A stretch of 40,172 nt of DNA. It comes from a virus. Numbering within the stretch: position 1 is the first letter of the stretch; each line of letters opens with the position of its first letter. Made by a program: the position numbers and the translations under genes. A model generated the notes under the pieces. It did no database searches. It was not told where the DNA came from and was given only the letters and a program-made list of their open reading frames with translations. Shown in pieces: positions 1-7,034 of the stretch. The stretch spans positions 1-40,172 of the IMG/VR virus record IMGVR_UViG_3300028423_001158, one strand, 5' to 3'.

Positions 1-1
1 T

Positions 2-436
2 GCTCAGCGTACACGTCGTGGCGCTGGTAACTGGGCTGTTGTTTCACCGTTCGCTCTTACAATTCTACAGAGCGCAACAACTTCAGCTTTTGCACGTACT
101 ACGGAAGGTACATTCGAAGCACCAACAAATACCAAGATGGTTGGCACACTAAACAATGCAATGAGTGTTTATGTAAACACTTATGCAAGTGACAGCTCTC
201 CGGTTCTTGTTGGTTATAAAGGTTCAAGCGAAAGTGATGCGGCAGCATTCTATTGCCCATACATTCCGCTAATGAGCTCAGGAGTTGTATTGGATCCAAG
301 CACATTCGAACCAGTCGTATCATTCATGACACGTTATGGTTACGTTGAGCTTTCCAACACAGCTTCGTCTCTAGGTAACGCAGCAGACTACCTAGGCAAA
401 GTTGCTATTTCTAACACAGACGTTAGCTTTAGCTAA
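2..436 (+). CDS. 23: Major capsid protein gp23, C-terminal part (5' truncated)
   Basis: The open frame runs in from the window edge and ends with TAA at 434-436, giving about 144 C-terminal residues. The text RGAGNWAVVSPFALTILQSA, followed by VGYKG, CPYIPLM and a run about position, tyrosine and serine near the end, matches the C-terminal part of T4-type gp23, which forms the hexamers of the prohead and mature head. An internal ATG at 137 would give a 99-residue product, but the conserved text starts well upstream of it, so the gene simply begins outside the window. A strong terminator follows 24 nt after the stop, closing the head gene cluster. Family assignment is by recognition of conserved text; the N-terminal two thirds cannot be judged. 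Confidence 0.85.
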   Translation, partial: AQRTRRGAGNWAVVSPFALTILQSATTSAFARTTEGTFEAPTNTKMVGTLNNAMSVYVNTYASDSSPVLVGYKGSSESDAAAFYCPYIPLMSSGVVLDPSTFEPVVSFMTRYGYVELSNTASSLGNAADYLGKVAISNTDVSFS

Positions 437-459
437 TTTGTTTACACAATGCTGTAATA

Positions 460-487
460 GAAAGGGGCTTAGGCCCCTTTCTTTTTA
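460..487 (+). terminator. Rho-independent terminator after gp23
   Basis: A 9-bp perfect stem (GAAAGGGGC at 460-468 pairing with GCCCCTTTC at 473-481), loop TTAG, then TTTTT at 482-486. It lies directly after the capsid gene and separates the head cluster from the next unit. Confidence 0.9.
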
Positions 488-490
488 AAC

Positions 491-500
491 GAATAAATAA
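491..500 (+). promoter_or_regulatory. T4-type late promoter for the MetF-like gene
   Basis: GAATAAATAA contains the core ATAAATA of the T4 late promoter (TATAAATA in T4). It lies just after the terminator and about 20 nt before the ATG at 521. A ribosome binding site, AAAGGA, is at 509-514. Confidence 0.6.
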
Positions 501-520
501 AGGTTTACAAAGGAAATTCC

Positions 521-1225
521 ATGTTTGTTAGTGTTGAACAAACTGTAGACCAAAAACTTTCTTCAGATATTTTGCGGAAAGTTAATCAGGTAACAATCAC
601 GCATTTGAATGACAAATCACTATTACAGTCAGTTGATGCAGTAAAAAGAATAAATGATCAAACAGGTTTTTCTAAAGCAGTACCCCATATTGCAGCAAGA
701 AACATCAAATCAGAAGCAGAACTAATAAACTCCTGTACTGCGTTTTTGAACGAAGGAGTAAACACGGTACTAATTATAGGTGGCAATCAAAAGCAAGGAT
801 TGCAATATTCATCAGTTTACGAAATATGCTCTTTGATTGATGAATTTAAATTTACAAAGCTTTGTGGAGTTTATCCGCAAATAGAAAGTTTCGAACAAGT
901 TAAAAAGAAAAAATATTCTAGCTTCCAGGAAGGAATTACACAGTTTTGTTTAAAACCAAATTTACTTAATCAATTTTGTAAAAATACTAGAATCGGAATC
1001 CCTTCAAAATGTTCTGTAAAAAGTTTATTAAAATTTACAAAACTTTGCGGAATAAACAAAACTATAAAAACAAGCTTGCAGAATCTAGAAGGTTTGTTTT
1101 TTGTGACACCGAGCGGGTTCGACACTTTGAGTTTTATAAAAAAAATCAATTTTACACGTTTTCATATCTATAATTTTGGAAAACTAGAGCAAACTGTACA
1201 AGATCTCTTAGAATTTTCTAATTGA
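521..1225 (+). CDS. Methylenetetrahydrofolate reductase (MetF)-like protein
   Basis: A 234-residue protein that lines up along its length with bacterial MetF (about 296 residues), the FAD enzyme reducing 5,10-methylene-THF to 5-methyl-THF for methionine synthesis. Landmarks seen are PHIAARN (55-61, MetF PHLTC), NTVLIIGGNQ (81-90, where MetF has LRGD), GVYPQ (116-120, MetF AYPE), ITQFCLK (139-145, MetF ITQFFFD with the folate-contacting Gln, here Q141) and FHIYNFG (214-220, MetF FHFYTLN). The short N-terminus VSVE (3-6) may correspond to VSFE, carrying the catalytic Glu. The Asp of RGD is Asn (N89) here, and the protein is about 60 residues shorter than MetF, so full activity is uncertain. It has its own late promoter and a clear ribosome binding site. 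Function is inferred from family resemblance only. Confidence 0.7.
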   Translation: MFVSVEQTVDQKLSSDILRKVNQVTITHLNDKSLLQSVDAVKRINDQTGFSKAVPHIAARNIKSEAELINSCTAFLNEGVNTVLIIGGNQKQGLQYSSVYEICSLIDEFKFTKLCGVYPQIESFEQVKKKKYSSFQEGITQFCLKPNLLNQFCKNTRIGIPSKCSVKSLLKFTKLCGINKTIKTSLQNLEGLFFVTPSGFDTLSFIKKINFTRFHIYNFGKLEQTVQDLLEFSN

Positions 1226-1232
1226 TAAATAC
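1223..1232 (+). promoter_or_regulatory. T4-type late promoter upstream of the structured leader
   Basis: TGATAAATAC overlaps the stop codon of the MetF-like gene. The same GATAAATAC string occurs at 27089, 31109 and 36368, each time before a structural gene. Here the start codon is about 98 nt away, against 19-43 nt for nearly all other units. Confidence 0.65.
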
Positions 1233-1240
1233 ATTTGTCT

Positions 1241-1322
1241 ATAAGTGTACCCTGGTAAGGTGTACTTATGCTGTACCCACAGCGTAGCGGCTAGAACCCG
1301 CATCGGACTTCTAACACAGGAG
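1241..1322 (+). promoter_or_regulatory. Structured 5' leader with three consecutive hairpins
   Basis: Downstream of the late promoter three hairpins lie almost end to end. Hairpin 1 pairs 1241-1251 with 1259-1269 (11 bp, two G-U wobbles, loop CTGGTAA). Hairpin 2 pairs 1270-1274 GCTGT with 1279-1283 ACAGC (loop ACCC). Hairpin 3 pairs 1287-1290 GCGG with 1298-1301 CCGC. The ribosome binding site AGGAG is at 1318-1322 and the ATG at 1330. No uridine tract follows any stem, so these are not ordinary terminators. A role in translational control or RNA stability is inference. Confidence 0.5.
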
Positions 1323-1329
1323 AAATCAA

Positions 1330-1806
1330 ATGGGAAGACCACTTTCAAGAAGAATGTTTGGACCAATCAATAGTTCAGAAGCTCCAGACGTAAATACTCC
1401 GCCTTCGAAAGACGGAGAAGATCAGCACGGGAACGATTTAACAGGTAATACACAAGAGTATCGACAAGGGTATAACATGCCAGTTGATGCGGCAAGAATT
1501 GTTGGTGGCAATACTGACTCGGCTGATGCAGACGGAAAGCCGTATATAATTGCTCAACGAGCTGCTAGACGCTTTATTGTTAGCACTGCTGACGGAAACG
1601 GAACTTGCAAACTAGTAGACGGAGAATCATCGCTAGAAGGCGGAGAAATGATTCTTAAAGGCTATGTTAACGACGCCGGCGATGGGGTTGCAATTAGAAA
1701 AATATCAGGAAGAAAAGCATATGATTTTGATTCTAATGCATATGTTTGGTATGTTGCAGCCGACGGTAGTTCTCTAGAAAATAGGATTATATTAAATTCT
1801 CTTTGA
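1330..1806 (+). CDS. Small virion structural protein
   Basis: A 158-residue protein of a family found in structural clusters of marine T4-like phages; I recognise the MGRPLSRRMFG start and the segment RRFIVSTADGNGTCKLVDG. The first ~60 residues are polar and rich in Gly, Asn and Asp, probably flexible. The second half looks like a small beta-rich domain (RFIVST, GEMILKGYV, AIRKISGRKAYDF, YVWYVA). No signal peptide or membrane segment is seen. It opens a run of tightly spaced virion genes (14 nt to the next). Start at 1330 is supported by AGGAG 8 nt upstream. A precise place in the virion cannot be assigned. Confidence 0.65.
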   Translation: MGRPLSRRMFGPINSSEAPDVNTPPSKDGEDQHGNDLTGNTQEYRQGYNMPVDAARIVGGNTDSADADGKPYIIAQRAARRFIVSTADGNGTCKLVDGESSLEGGEMILKGYVNDAGDGVAIRKISGRKAYDFDSNAYVWYVAADGSSLENRIILNSL

Positions 1807-1820
1807 GTTTAGGACGTTAA

Positions 1821-3125
1821 ATGTCTAGAGTCTTAAAACTATATAACTCTGATTATCGAGTTGCTGTACAGCAAGGCGGAGAAATTACGCTTGACACCGG
1901 CGAAAATGCCGGTAAGGTACTTATTACTGGAAATTTAGAAGTGTTAGGAGAAACTACAACAGTTTCGTCTGAAAACACAGTTCTTAAAGACAATGTCTTA
2001 GTTCTAAATGAAGGTAACGATGGAAACGGAATTTCTCCGCTTGTTGATAGCATTTCTGGTTTAGAACTAGAAAGAGGTAATTGGAATAATGTTAGATGGA
2101 TTTATGACGAAACAGTTTCTTGGAGTTTGGGAGATCTGGATAGTACCGATCTCCCAAACGGACAAGAAGCAGGAACATTTTATGCAGAAATTGACGGCCA
2201 AAAATTACCTCTTAACACACCTGGTGTGTTAGCTGAAGGTACTTTTTATATTGACGTTTCGTCGGGTGTTGTCACTTTACAGGCCGACGGTTATTACGAA
2301 AAAAGAATTTTTTATTATTCTAATGGAAGTATTCTTCCTAATACAGAAAACGAAGTTGTTATTAATGATAACAACATACCCAATGCTCGAGCATTAGTTG
2401 ATTATGTAGATTTTAGATTTAGTAGGTTTACAGAAGCCGAAGCTAACAAAATTTCTCAAGGCGATACAGTAGTTCAGACAATAGACGAAAAACATTTTAT
2501 TGCAGAGATTTTAAATGTGTCTAACACAGGATCAGGAACTACAATATTTCGAACAAATGGTAATCACGGATTCGAAGCCGGTGACTTTGTTAATATAAGT
2601 GATATTAACGCAAGCGGTGACCCAATCGAAGGCCTTAATGCTAATTTTGTGCAAATTGTAAACATTCTTACAAACGACGAATTAGTAGTTGATGTCGATG
2701 TTACTAACGGAATCTTATCAAATTATGTTCCAAATAGTGGAATTATTGAAAAAGTTGTTAGCACCGAAAGTCGAATAATTTTCGATGTTGATCAAACAAA
2801 CGTTGCAACTTTCTTTCAAGATAACATACAGTTTAATGATATTAATATTAAGCTGAATGAAATCACAACAACATCTACAAACTCAGATTTGGTATTTTCT
2901 GCAAACGGAACTGGACACATAAAAATAGATGATGTTTTGCATTTAACTAAAACACCTCATAGCGGGGATATTGCTATCGATCCTCTTGCACCTGTTGACG
3001 GTGTTAAACTATACGCAAAAACACAAGATACAGGACAAGTAGGTTTATATTTTGTAAATGAAGATTCAAAATCGGGCGAATTAATAAGTAAAAATAGATC
3101 ATTATTATTTAGTATGATATTTTAA
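1821..3125 (+). CDS. Fibre-like virion structural protein
   Basis: 434 residues. The N-terminal text SRVLKLYNSDYRVAVQ followed by GEITLDTG, GKVLITGNLEVLGETTTV and LKDNVLVLNEG is a recurrent attachment module of marine T4-like phage fibre and baseplate proteins. The C-terminal text HIKIDDVLHL ... GQVGLYFVNE ... ELISKNRSLLFSMIF is also a known ending of such proteins. The middle is beta-rich and acidic. It is preceded by an AGGA ribosome binding site and followed after 11 nt by the next gene. It probably forms a short trimeric fibre or fibre base; whether it binds baseplate or another fibre is not visible. Confidence 0.65.
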   Translation: MSRVLKLYNSDYRVAVQQGGEITLDTGENAGKVLITGNLEVLGETTTVSSENTVLKDNVLVLNEGNDGNGISPLVDSISGLELERGNWNNVRWIYDETVSWSLGDLDSTDLPNGQEAGTFYAEIDGQKLPLNTPGVLAEGTFYIDVSSGVVTLQADGYYEKRIFYYSNGSILPNTENEVVINDNNIPNARALVDYVDFRFSRFTEAEANKISQGDTVVQTIDEKHFIAEILNVSNTGSGTTIFRTNGNHGFEAGDFVNISDINASGDPIEGLNANFVQIVNILTNDELVVDVDVTNGILSNYVPNSGIIEKVVSTESRIIFDVDQTNVATFFQDNIQFNDINIKLNEITTTSTNSDLVFSANGTGHIKIDDVLHLTKTPHSGDIAIDPLAPVDGVKLYAKTQDTGQVGLYFVNEDSKSGELISKNRSLLFSMIF

Positions 3126-3136
3126 AGGTAAAAACA

Positions 3137-3493
3137 ATGGCTTTAGAAAATGCACAATTAAAAACAACTACAACAGATCTGCTAGTTGTTCCTTCGGGAA
3201 AAAGTTTTGCAATTACAACAATTTTGGTCTGCAACACATATAGTGTAAATGACCCGAATCCCGAAAGCAGATCTGCATCTTTTGATTTGCATTTAATTAA
3301 AAACGGCCAGGCACTTAATAACAAGGTTACAGTTATTGTAAGAGACCTAGAACTGCCGGCAGGAGAAACTTTTACTTTCGATTCAGAAAAAATAATTTTA
3401 GACGAAGGTGATAAAATTTCATTTGTTGCAGAGCCAGACATCGGAAGCAGCTTAACTGATTTAGCAGCAACCATAAGTTATTTGGAAGTTTAA
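3137..3493 (+). CDS. Small beta-sandwich fibre-associated protein
   Basis: 118 residues, no Cys pairs beyond one Cys, alternating hydrophobic strands (LLVVPSGKSFAITTILVCNT, FDLHLIKNG, KVTVIVRDLELPAGETFTF, EGDKISFVAE) that suggest a compact beta-sandwich. The 112-residue product at 6696 has the same layout (a short N-terminus, a central ILV strand, a PAG/EAGD turn) and also sits between fibre genes, so the two look like distant relatives. The stop overlaps the next start by one base (TTTAATGAG), which suggests translational coupling with the fibre gene. Exact function unknown; a fibre cap or trimerisation partner is possible. Confidence 0.5.
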   Translation: MALENAQLKTTTTDLLVVPSGKSFAITTILVCNTYSVNDPNPESRSASFDLHLIKNGQALNNKVTVIVRDLELPAGETFTFDSEKIILDEGDKISFVAEPDIGSSLTDLAATISYLEV

Positions 3494-6400
3494 TGAGATT
3501 AATAAAAGCGCAAACAACTAACCTTCGAAGTATAACAGGACGCGGCGTAAAATATCTCGACGACGAAAAAGTTGTAATTGATAGCACAAATGCGCTAACT
3601 CTTCCTAGAGGAACTTCTGGTCAACGTCCTGAAAATCCTTTATTAGGAGATGCTAGATTTAATACCACTGAAGGTAATTTAGAATTTTATTTAGGCGGCG
3701 AATGGCAGAAAGGGCTAGAAGGCGAAGCAGATAATGTGTTTTACGTTTCAAAAAACGGTTCAGACAATAATTCGGGCAAAACAATCTCAGAATCTTTTCA
3801 AACAATTGATTATGCATTGTCTGTAATTCCAGAATTTTCAACACTTTATGTAAAAACAGGCGATTATACACTTAACAATCCTGTTACAGTGCCTAAAAGA
3901 GTTGCAATAGTTGGCGACAGTTTAAGAACAACCACAGTTAGAGCTGGCAACCCAACCCAAGACATGTTCTATGTTAATAATGGTTCTTACTTAACTCAAT
4001 TAACATTTAAAGATCATATTTCGCCAGCCGCTGCAATTGCATTTAATCCCGATGGTTCTGCCGGAGAAATTTTTCAATCTCCGTATGTGCAAAATTGTAC
4101 ATCTTTAACAACAACAGGCACAGGAATGAGAGTTGACGGAAGACATGCAGAAGGCTTAAAATCAATGGTTGTTGATGCCTTTACGCAATACAATCAAGGC
4201 GGAATAGGAATTCATATGCTGTTCCTTGGCAACACTCAGCTTGTTTCTGTTTTTACAATTTGTTGCGACATTGCAATTCTTTGCGAAGACGGCGGCTTTT
4301 GTTCCTTAACAAACTCTAATTCGTCCTTTGGTAATTTTGGGTTAAAAGCAGACGGAGTAAGCCAACCAAAATACACAGGAACAGTTGCACAAAACATTTC
4401 AGCACCAACGTTTGCAGGCGAACCAATACTGATAAACAATTTAGTAAACAGACCTAATTCAGGCGATGCAGTAACATTTAATCAAGAAGAATATTACACT
4501 ATTAGCACAACTACGGCCCTTAAAGTTGGTAAAACCGAAATAGAAAATCCAGATTTTACAACAGAATCAAATGAATTACAAGATGCAAGAACAGCAGTTT
4601 TAAACGAAAAAGACGTAATCAAATATAGTGTAATCGAGTTTATTAACACAACATATCCAACTCTTGATTATAATCAATCAAAATTTGCGAGAGATGTTGG
4701 ACTAATTATCGATGCTGCTATTGACGATATGGTCTTTAACACCAATTACAAAACTACTGTGGCAGCAAGAAGCTATTACAATAATTCAGCAAGTTTAGTT
4801 CTGTCAGACCAAAAAATAGAAACAGTTGCAGCAATCGAAGAAGCAAAAAATCTAGTACTAGCAGAAATTACAGATAGTCAAATTGCAAGCGACAGAGTCG
4901 AATATAATTTTGATTTAATAATCGATGTAATTAATAATGGAACCGAAGAGCTACCGACTCTAAGTTTACCTCTTCCTACTAATGCTAGCACTGCAGTTAC
5001 TAGAGCAAAAACGATATTAGAAAAAAATAGAGATTTCATAATCGAAGAAGGCATTGCTTTTATCGATGAGAATTATACAGATCTATTTTATAGCGAAGCA
5101 ACATTCAGGAGAGATATTAGTTATATTATTGATGCTATAATTTATGATATAATTTATCAAGGTAACAGTCAGGTTTTTACTGCTGGTCGTTTCTATTATC
5201 TAAACGGAGTTCTTCAAGTAGGCTCTGGCGAAAAACAAGCTACAATTGATACCTTTAATTATTTACGAACTGTTGTAACTAGATTATTATTAAACATAGT
5301 TGTGTCTCCTTTAAACGAAAGTTTAAGCCAAGATACATCGACAGTTGCAACAACAACAGCTCAGCAACGAGAAGTTTTATCCTTTTTTGATATAATAATC
5401 GGTTACCTTGAATCAGGATATTATGTAACAGGATTAATTGATATCGAACCTCCGAATTTCTCATCTCAAGCCGAAGATGCACGAACCGCTAGGAATTTGA
5501 TACTAGGAGCAAGAAGTAAAATTCAAGTTGACACAATTACCTATTTAAATGAAAATTATTTAGATTTTGACTTCGACCGCACAAAATGCTCTAGAGACAT
5601 CGGACTTATAATTGATGCAGTTGTAGACGATATGGTTTTTGATACAAACTATAAATCTATACTTGCAGGAAAGAGCTATTTACGAGCAAGCGCTTCTGAA
5701 GTAATCAACAGTCAGTTAACAGAAACAGTCGATGCGATAAACTATGCAAAAAACGAAGTCCTTGCTTTGATTAGTGTAGACTCAACAACTGAACAACCAG
5801 AATATCAAAGAATTTCAAGTAACTTTGACATTATCATTGATATTCTTCAAAATGGGGAATCTGCGGCGCCCGAAATTGATTTTAATAATCCAAATAATAT
5901 AAACAGTAACACATTAAAAGCAAAAAATATTCTACTAGAAAATACACAATTTTATATTGAAGAAGGAATTGCGTATATTTCAGAATATTTTCCTTCATTA
6001 ACTTATAGCGAATCAGCATGCAGAAAAGATTTGCGTTTTATTATAGATGCAGTAATTTATGATTTAGTTTATGGCGGGAACAGCCAAACTATTGATGCAG
6101 CTAATGAATATTATAGCGGCGGCAATTTGCAAATACCAAGCAGTCAGAAAGATGCAACAATTGAAGTTTACGAAAGAATAAGAAATATCGTAAGTGATTC
6201 TGTTACAAATATAGAAGTAAATCGTCTAAATACCGAAGAAGATCAAAATGATAGATTATTACCTGCAACTTCAACCGAAGCCGAACAGTTAGAAAAATTA
6301 CTGAATATTGTTATAAGACTTTTACAGAATGGTTATATTGCAGAAGTATCATTTGACGAGCCAATCGACGATAACTCTGTGCAAGCAGGAACACCATTAA

Positions 6401-6693
6401 CCTTCCATCAATACAGCTTAATAACAGCAAGCGGACACACCTTTGAATGGGTAGGTTCGGGCACTAATATAAACAGTGCATTGCCTTATGAAGGGGGTCT
6501 GCCGAAAACAGAAAATCAAGTTTTAGAAGAAAACGGCGGCGTTGTTTATTATACCGGCACAGACCAAGAAGGCGATTTTAGAATTGGTGGTCAGTTAACT
6601 ATTAATAGGACAAGCGGAACAATTGAAGGAGAAACCTTTGATAGGTCGTTGTTTGCTGTCTTGACACCATACATACTAGCAATTGAGGATTAA
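3493..6693 (+). CDS. Large tail fibre with beta-helix domain and duplicated helical modules
   Basis: 1066 residues. Residues ~50-75 hold the fibre motif GDARFNTTEGNLEFYLGGEW. Residues ~80-290 look like a right-handed parallel beta-helix of the pectate-lyase type (VFYVSKNGSDNNSGKT, SFQTIDYAL, LYVKTGDYTL, VAIVGDSLRTTTV), common in phage fibres and depolymerases. From ~375 to ~957 an A-B-A-B duplication follows, each unit carrying RD-x3-IIDA-x3-D. The C-terminus has GDFRIGGQLTINRTSGTIEG, seen in other phage fibres. No catalytic residues for polysaccharide cleavage can be named. It follows a one-base overlap with the preceding small gene and precedes another small beta-protein, so the trio may assemble together. 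Confidence 0.7.
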   Translation: MRLIKAQTTNLRSITGRGVKYLDDEKVVIDSTNALTLPRGTSGQRPENPLLGDARFNTTEGNLEFYLGGEWQKGLEGEADNVFYVSKNGSDNNSGKTISESFQTIDYALSVIPEFSTLYVKTGDYTLNNPVTVPKRVAIVGDSLRTTTVRAGNPTQDMFYVNNGSYLTQLTFKDHISPAAAIAFNPDGSAGEIFQSPYVQNCTSLTTTGTGMRVDGRHAEGLKSMVVDAFTQYNQGGIGIHMLFLGNTQLVSVFTICCDIAILCEDGGFCSLTNSNSSFGNFGLKADGVSQPKYTGTVAQNISAPTFAGEPILINNLVNRPNSGDAVTFNQEEYYTISTTTALKVGKTEIENPDFTTESNELQDARTAVLNEKDVIKYSVIEFINTTYPTLDYNQSKFARDVGLIIDAAIDDMVFNTNYKTTVAARSYYNNSASLVLSDQKIETVAAIEEAKNLVLAEITDSQIASDRVEYNFDLIIDVINNGTEELPTLSLPLPTNASTAVTRAKTILEKNRDFIIEEGIAFIDENYTDLFYSEATFRRDISYIIDAIIYDIIYQGNSQVFTAGRFYYLNGVLQVGSGEKQATIDTFNYLRTVVTRLLLNIVVSPLNESLSQDTSTVATTTAQQREVLSFFDIIIGYLESGYYVTGLIDIEPPNFSSQAEDARTARNLILGARSKIQVDTITYLNENYLDFDFDRTKCSRDIGLIIDAVVDDMVFDTNYKSILAGKSYLRASASEVINSQLTETVDAINYAKNEVLALISVDSTTEQPEYQRISSNFDIIIDILQNGESAAPEIDFNNPNNINSNTLKAKNILLENTQFYIEEGIAYISEYFPSLTYSESACRKDLRFIIDAVIYDLVYGGNSQTIDAANEYYSGGNLQIPSSQKDATIEVYERIRNIVSDSVTNIEVNRLNTEEDQNDRLLPATSTEAEQLEKLLNIVIRLLQNGYIAEVSFDEPIDDNSVQAGTPLTFHQYSLITASGHTFEWVGSGTNINSALPYEGGLPKTENQVLEENGGVVYYTGTDQEGDFRIGGQLTINRTSGTIEGETFDRSLFAVLTPYILAIED

Positions 6694-6695
6694 AC

Positions 6696-7034
6696 ATGGC
6701 ATCTCCATTAAACGTATTTAGAACTATTACAGCAGATTTATTAGACGAGCCAGATACAATATATACAGCACCAGTAGGGAATACCGGCATTGTTTTAATG
6801 GCGCAAGCGGCTAATATTATTCAAAATAGTAGTGATATCTATTTTAGTCATTTTAGAGCTGCCACTAATACAGAAACAAGCCTTTTATATGGATTTACAA
6901 TACCAGGAAATGATTCAACAAGCTGTATTACAGGAAAACTAATAATCGAAGCAGGCGACAGTATTCGAGCTTATTCATCTGATCCAAACAGTATTCAAAT
7001 AACACTTAGCATATTGGAGTCTCTGAATGCGTGA
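6696..7034 (+). CDS. Small beta-sandwich fibre-associated protein
   Basis: 112 residues preceded by a GAGGA ribosome binding site. The layout (FRTITADLLDEPDTIYTAP, TGIVLMAQAANI, LLYGFTIPGND, GKLIIEAGDSIRAYS) resembles the 118-residue product at 3137, and both flank the 1066-residue fibre. The 3' end overlaps the next fibre start by 8 nt (ATGCGTGA), indicating coupled translation. Function unknown; a fibre-associated structural role is inferred from position and size. Confidence 0.5.
   Translation: MASPLNVFRTITADLLDEPDTIYTAPVGNTGIVLMAQAANIIQNSSDIYFSHFRAATNTETSLLYGFTIPGNDSTSCITGKLIIEAGDSIRAYSSDPNSIQITLSILESLNA

Noticed and set aside
1241-1269. Hairpin as a terminator of the MetF-like gene
   Set aside because: It has two G-U pairs, a 7-nt loop and no T-run, and lies downstream of a late promoter rather than before it.
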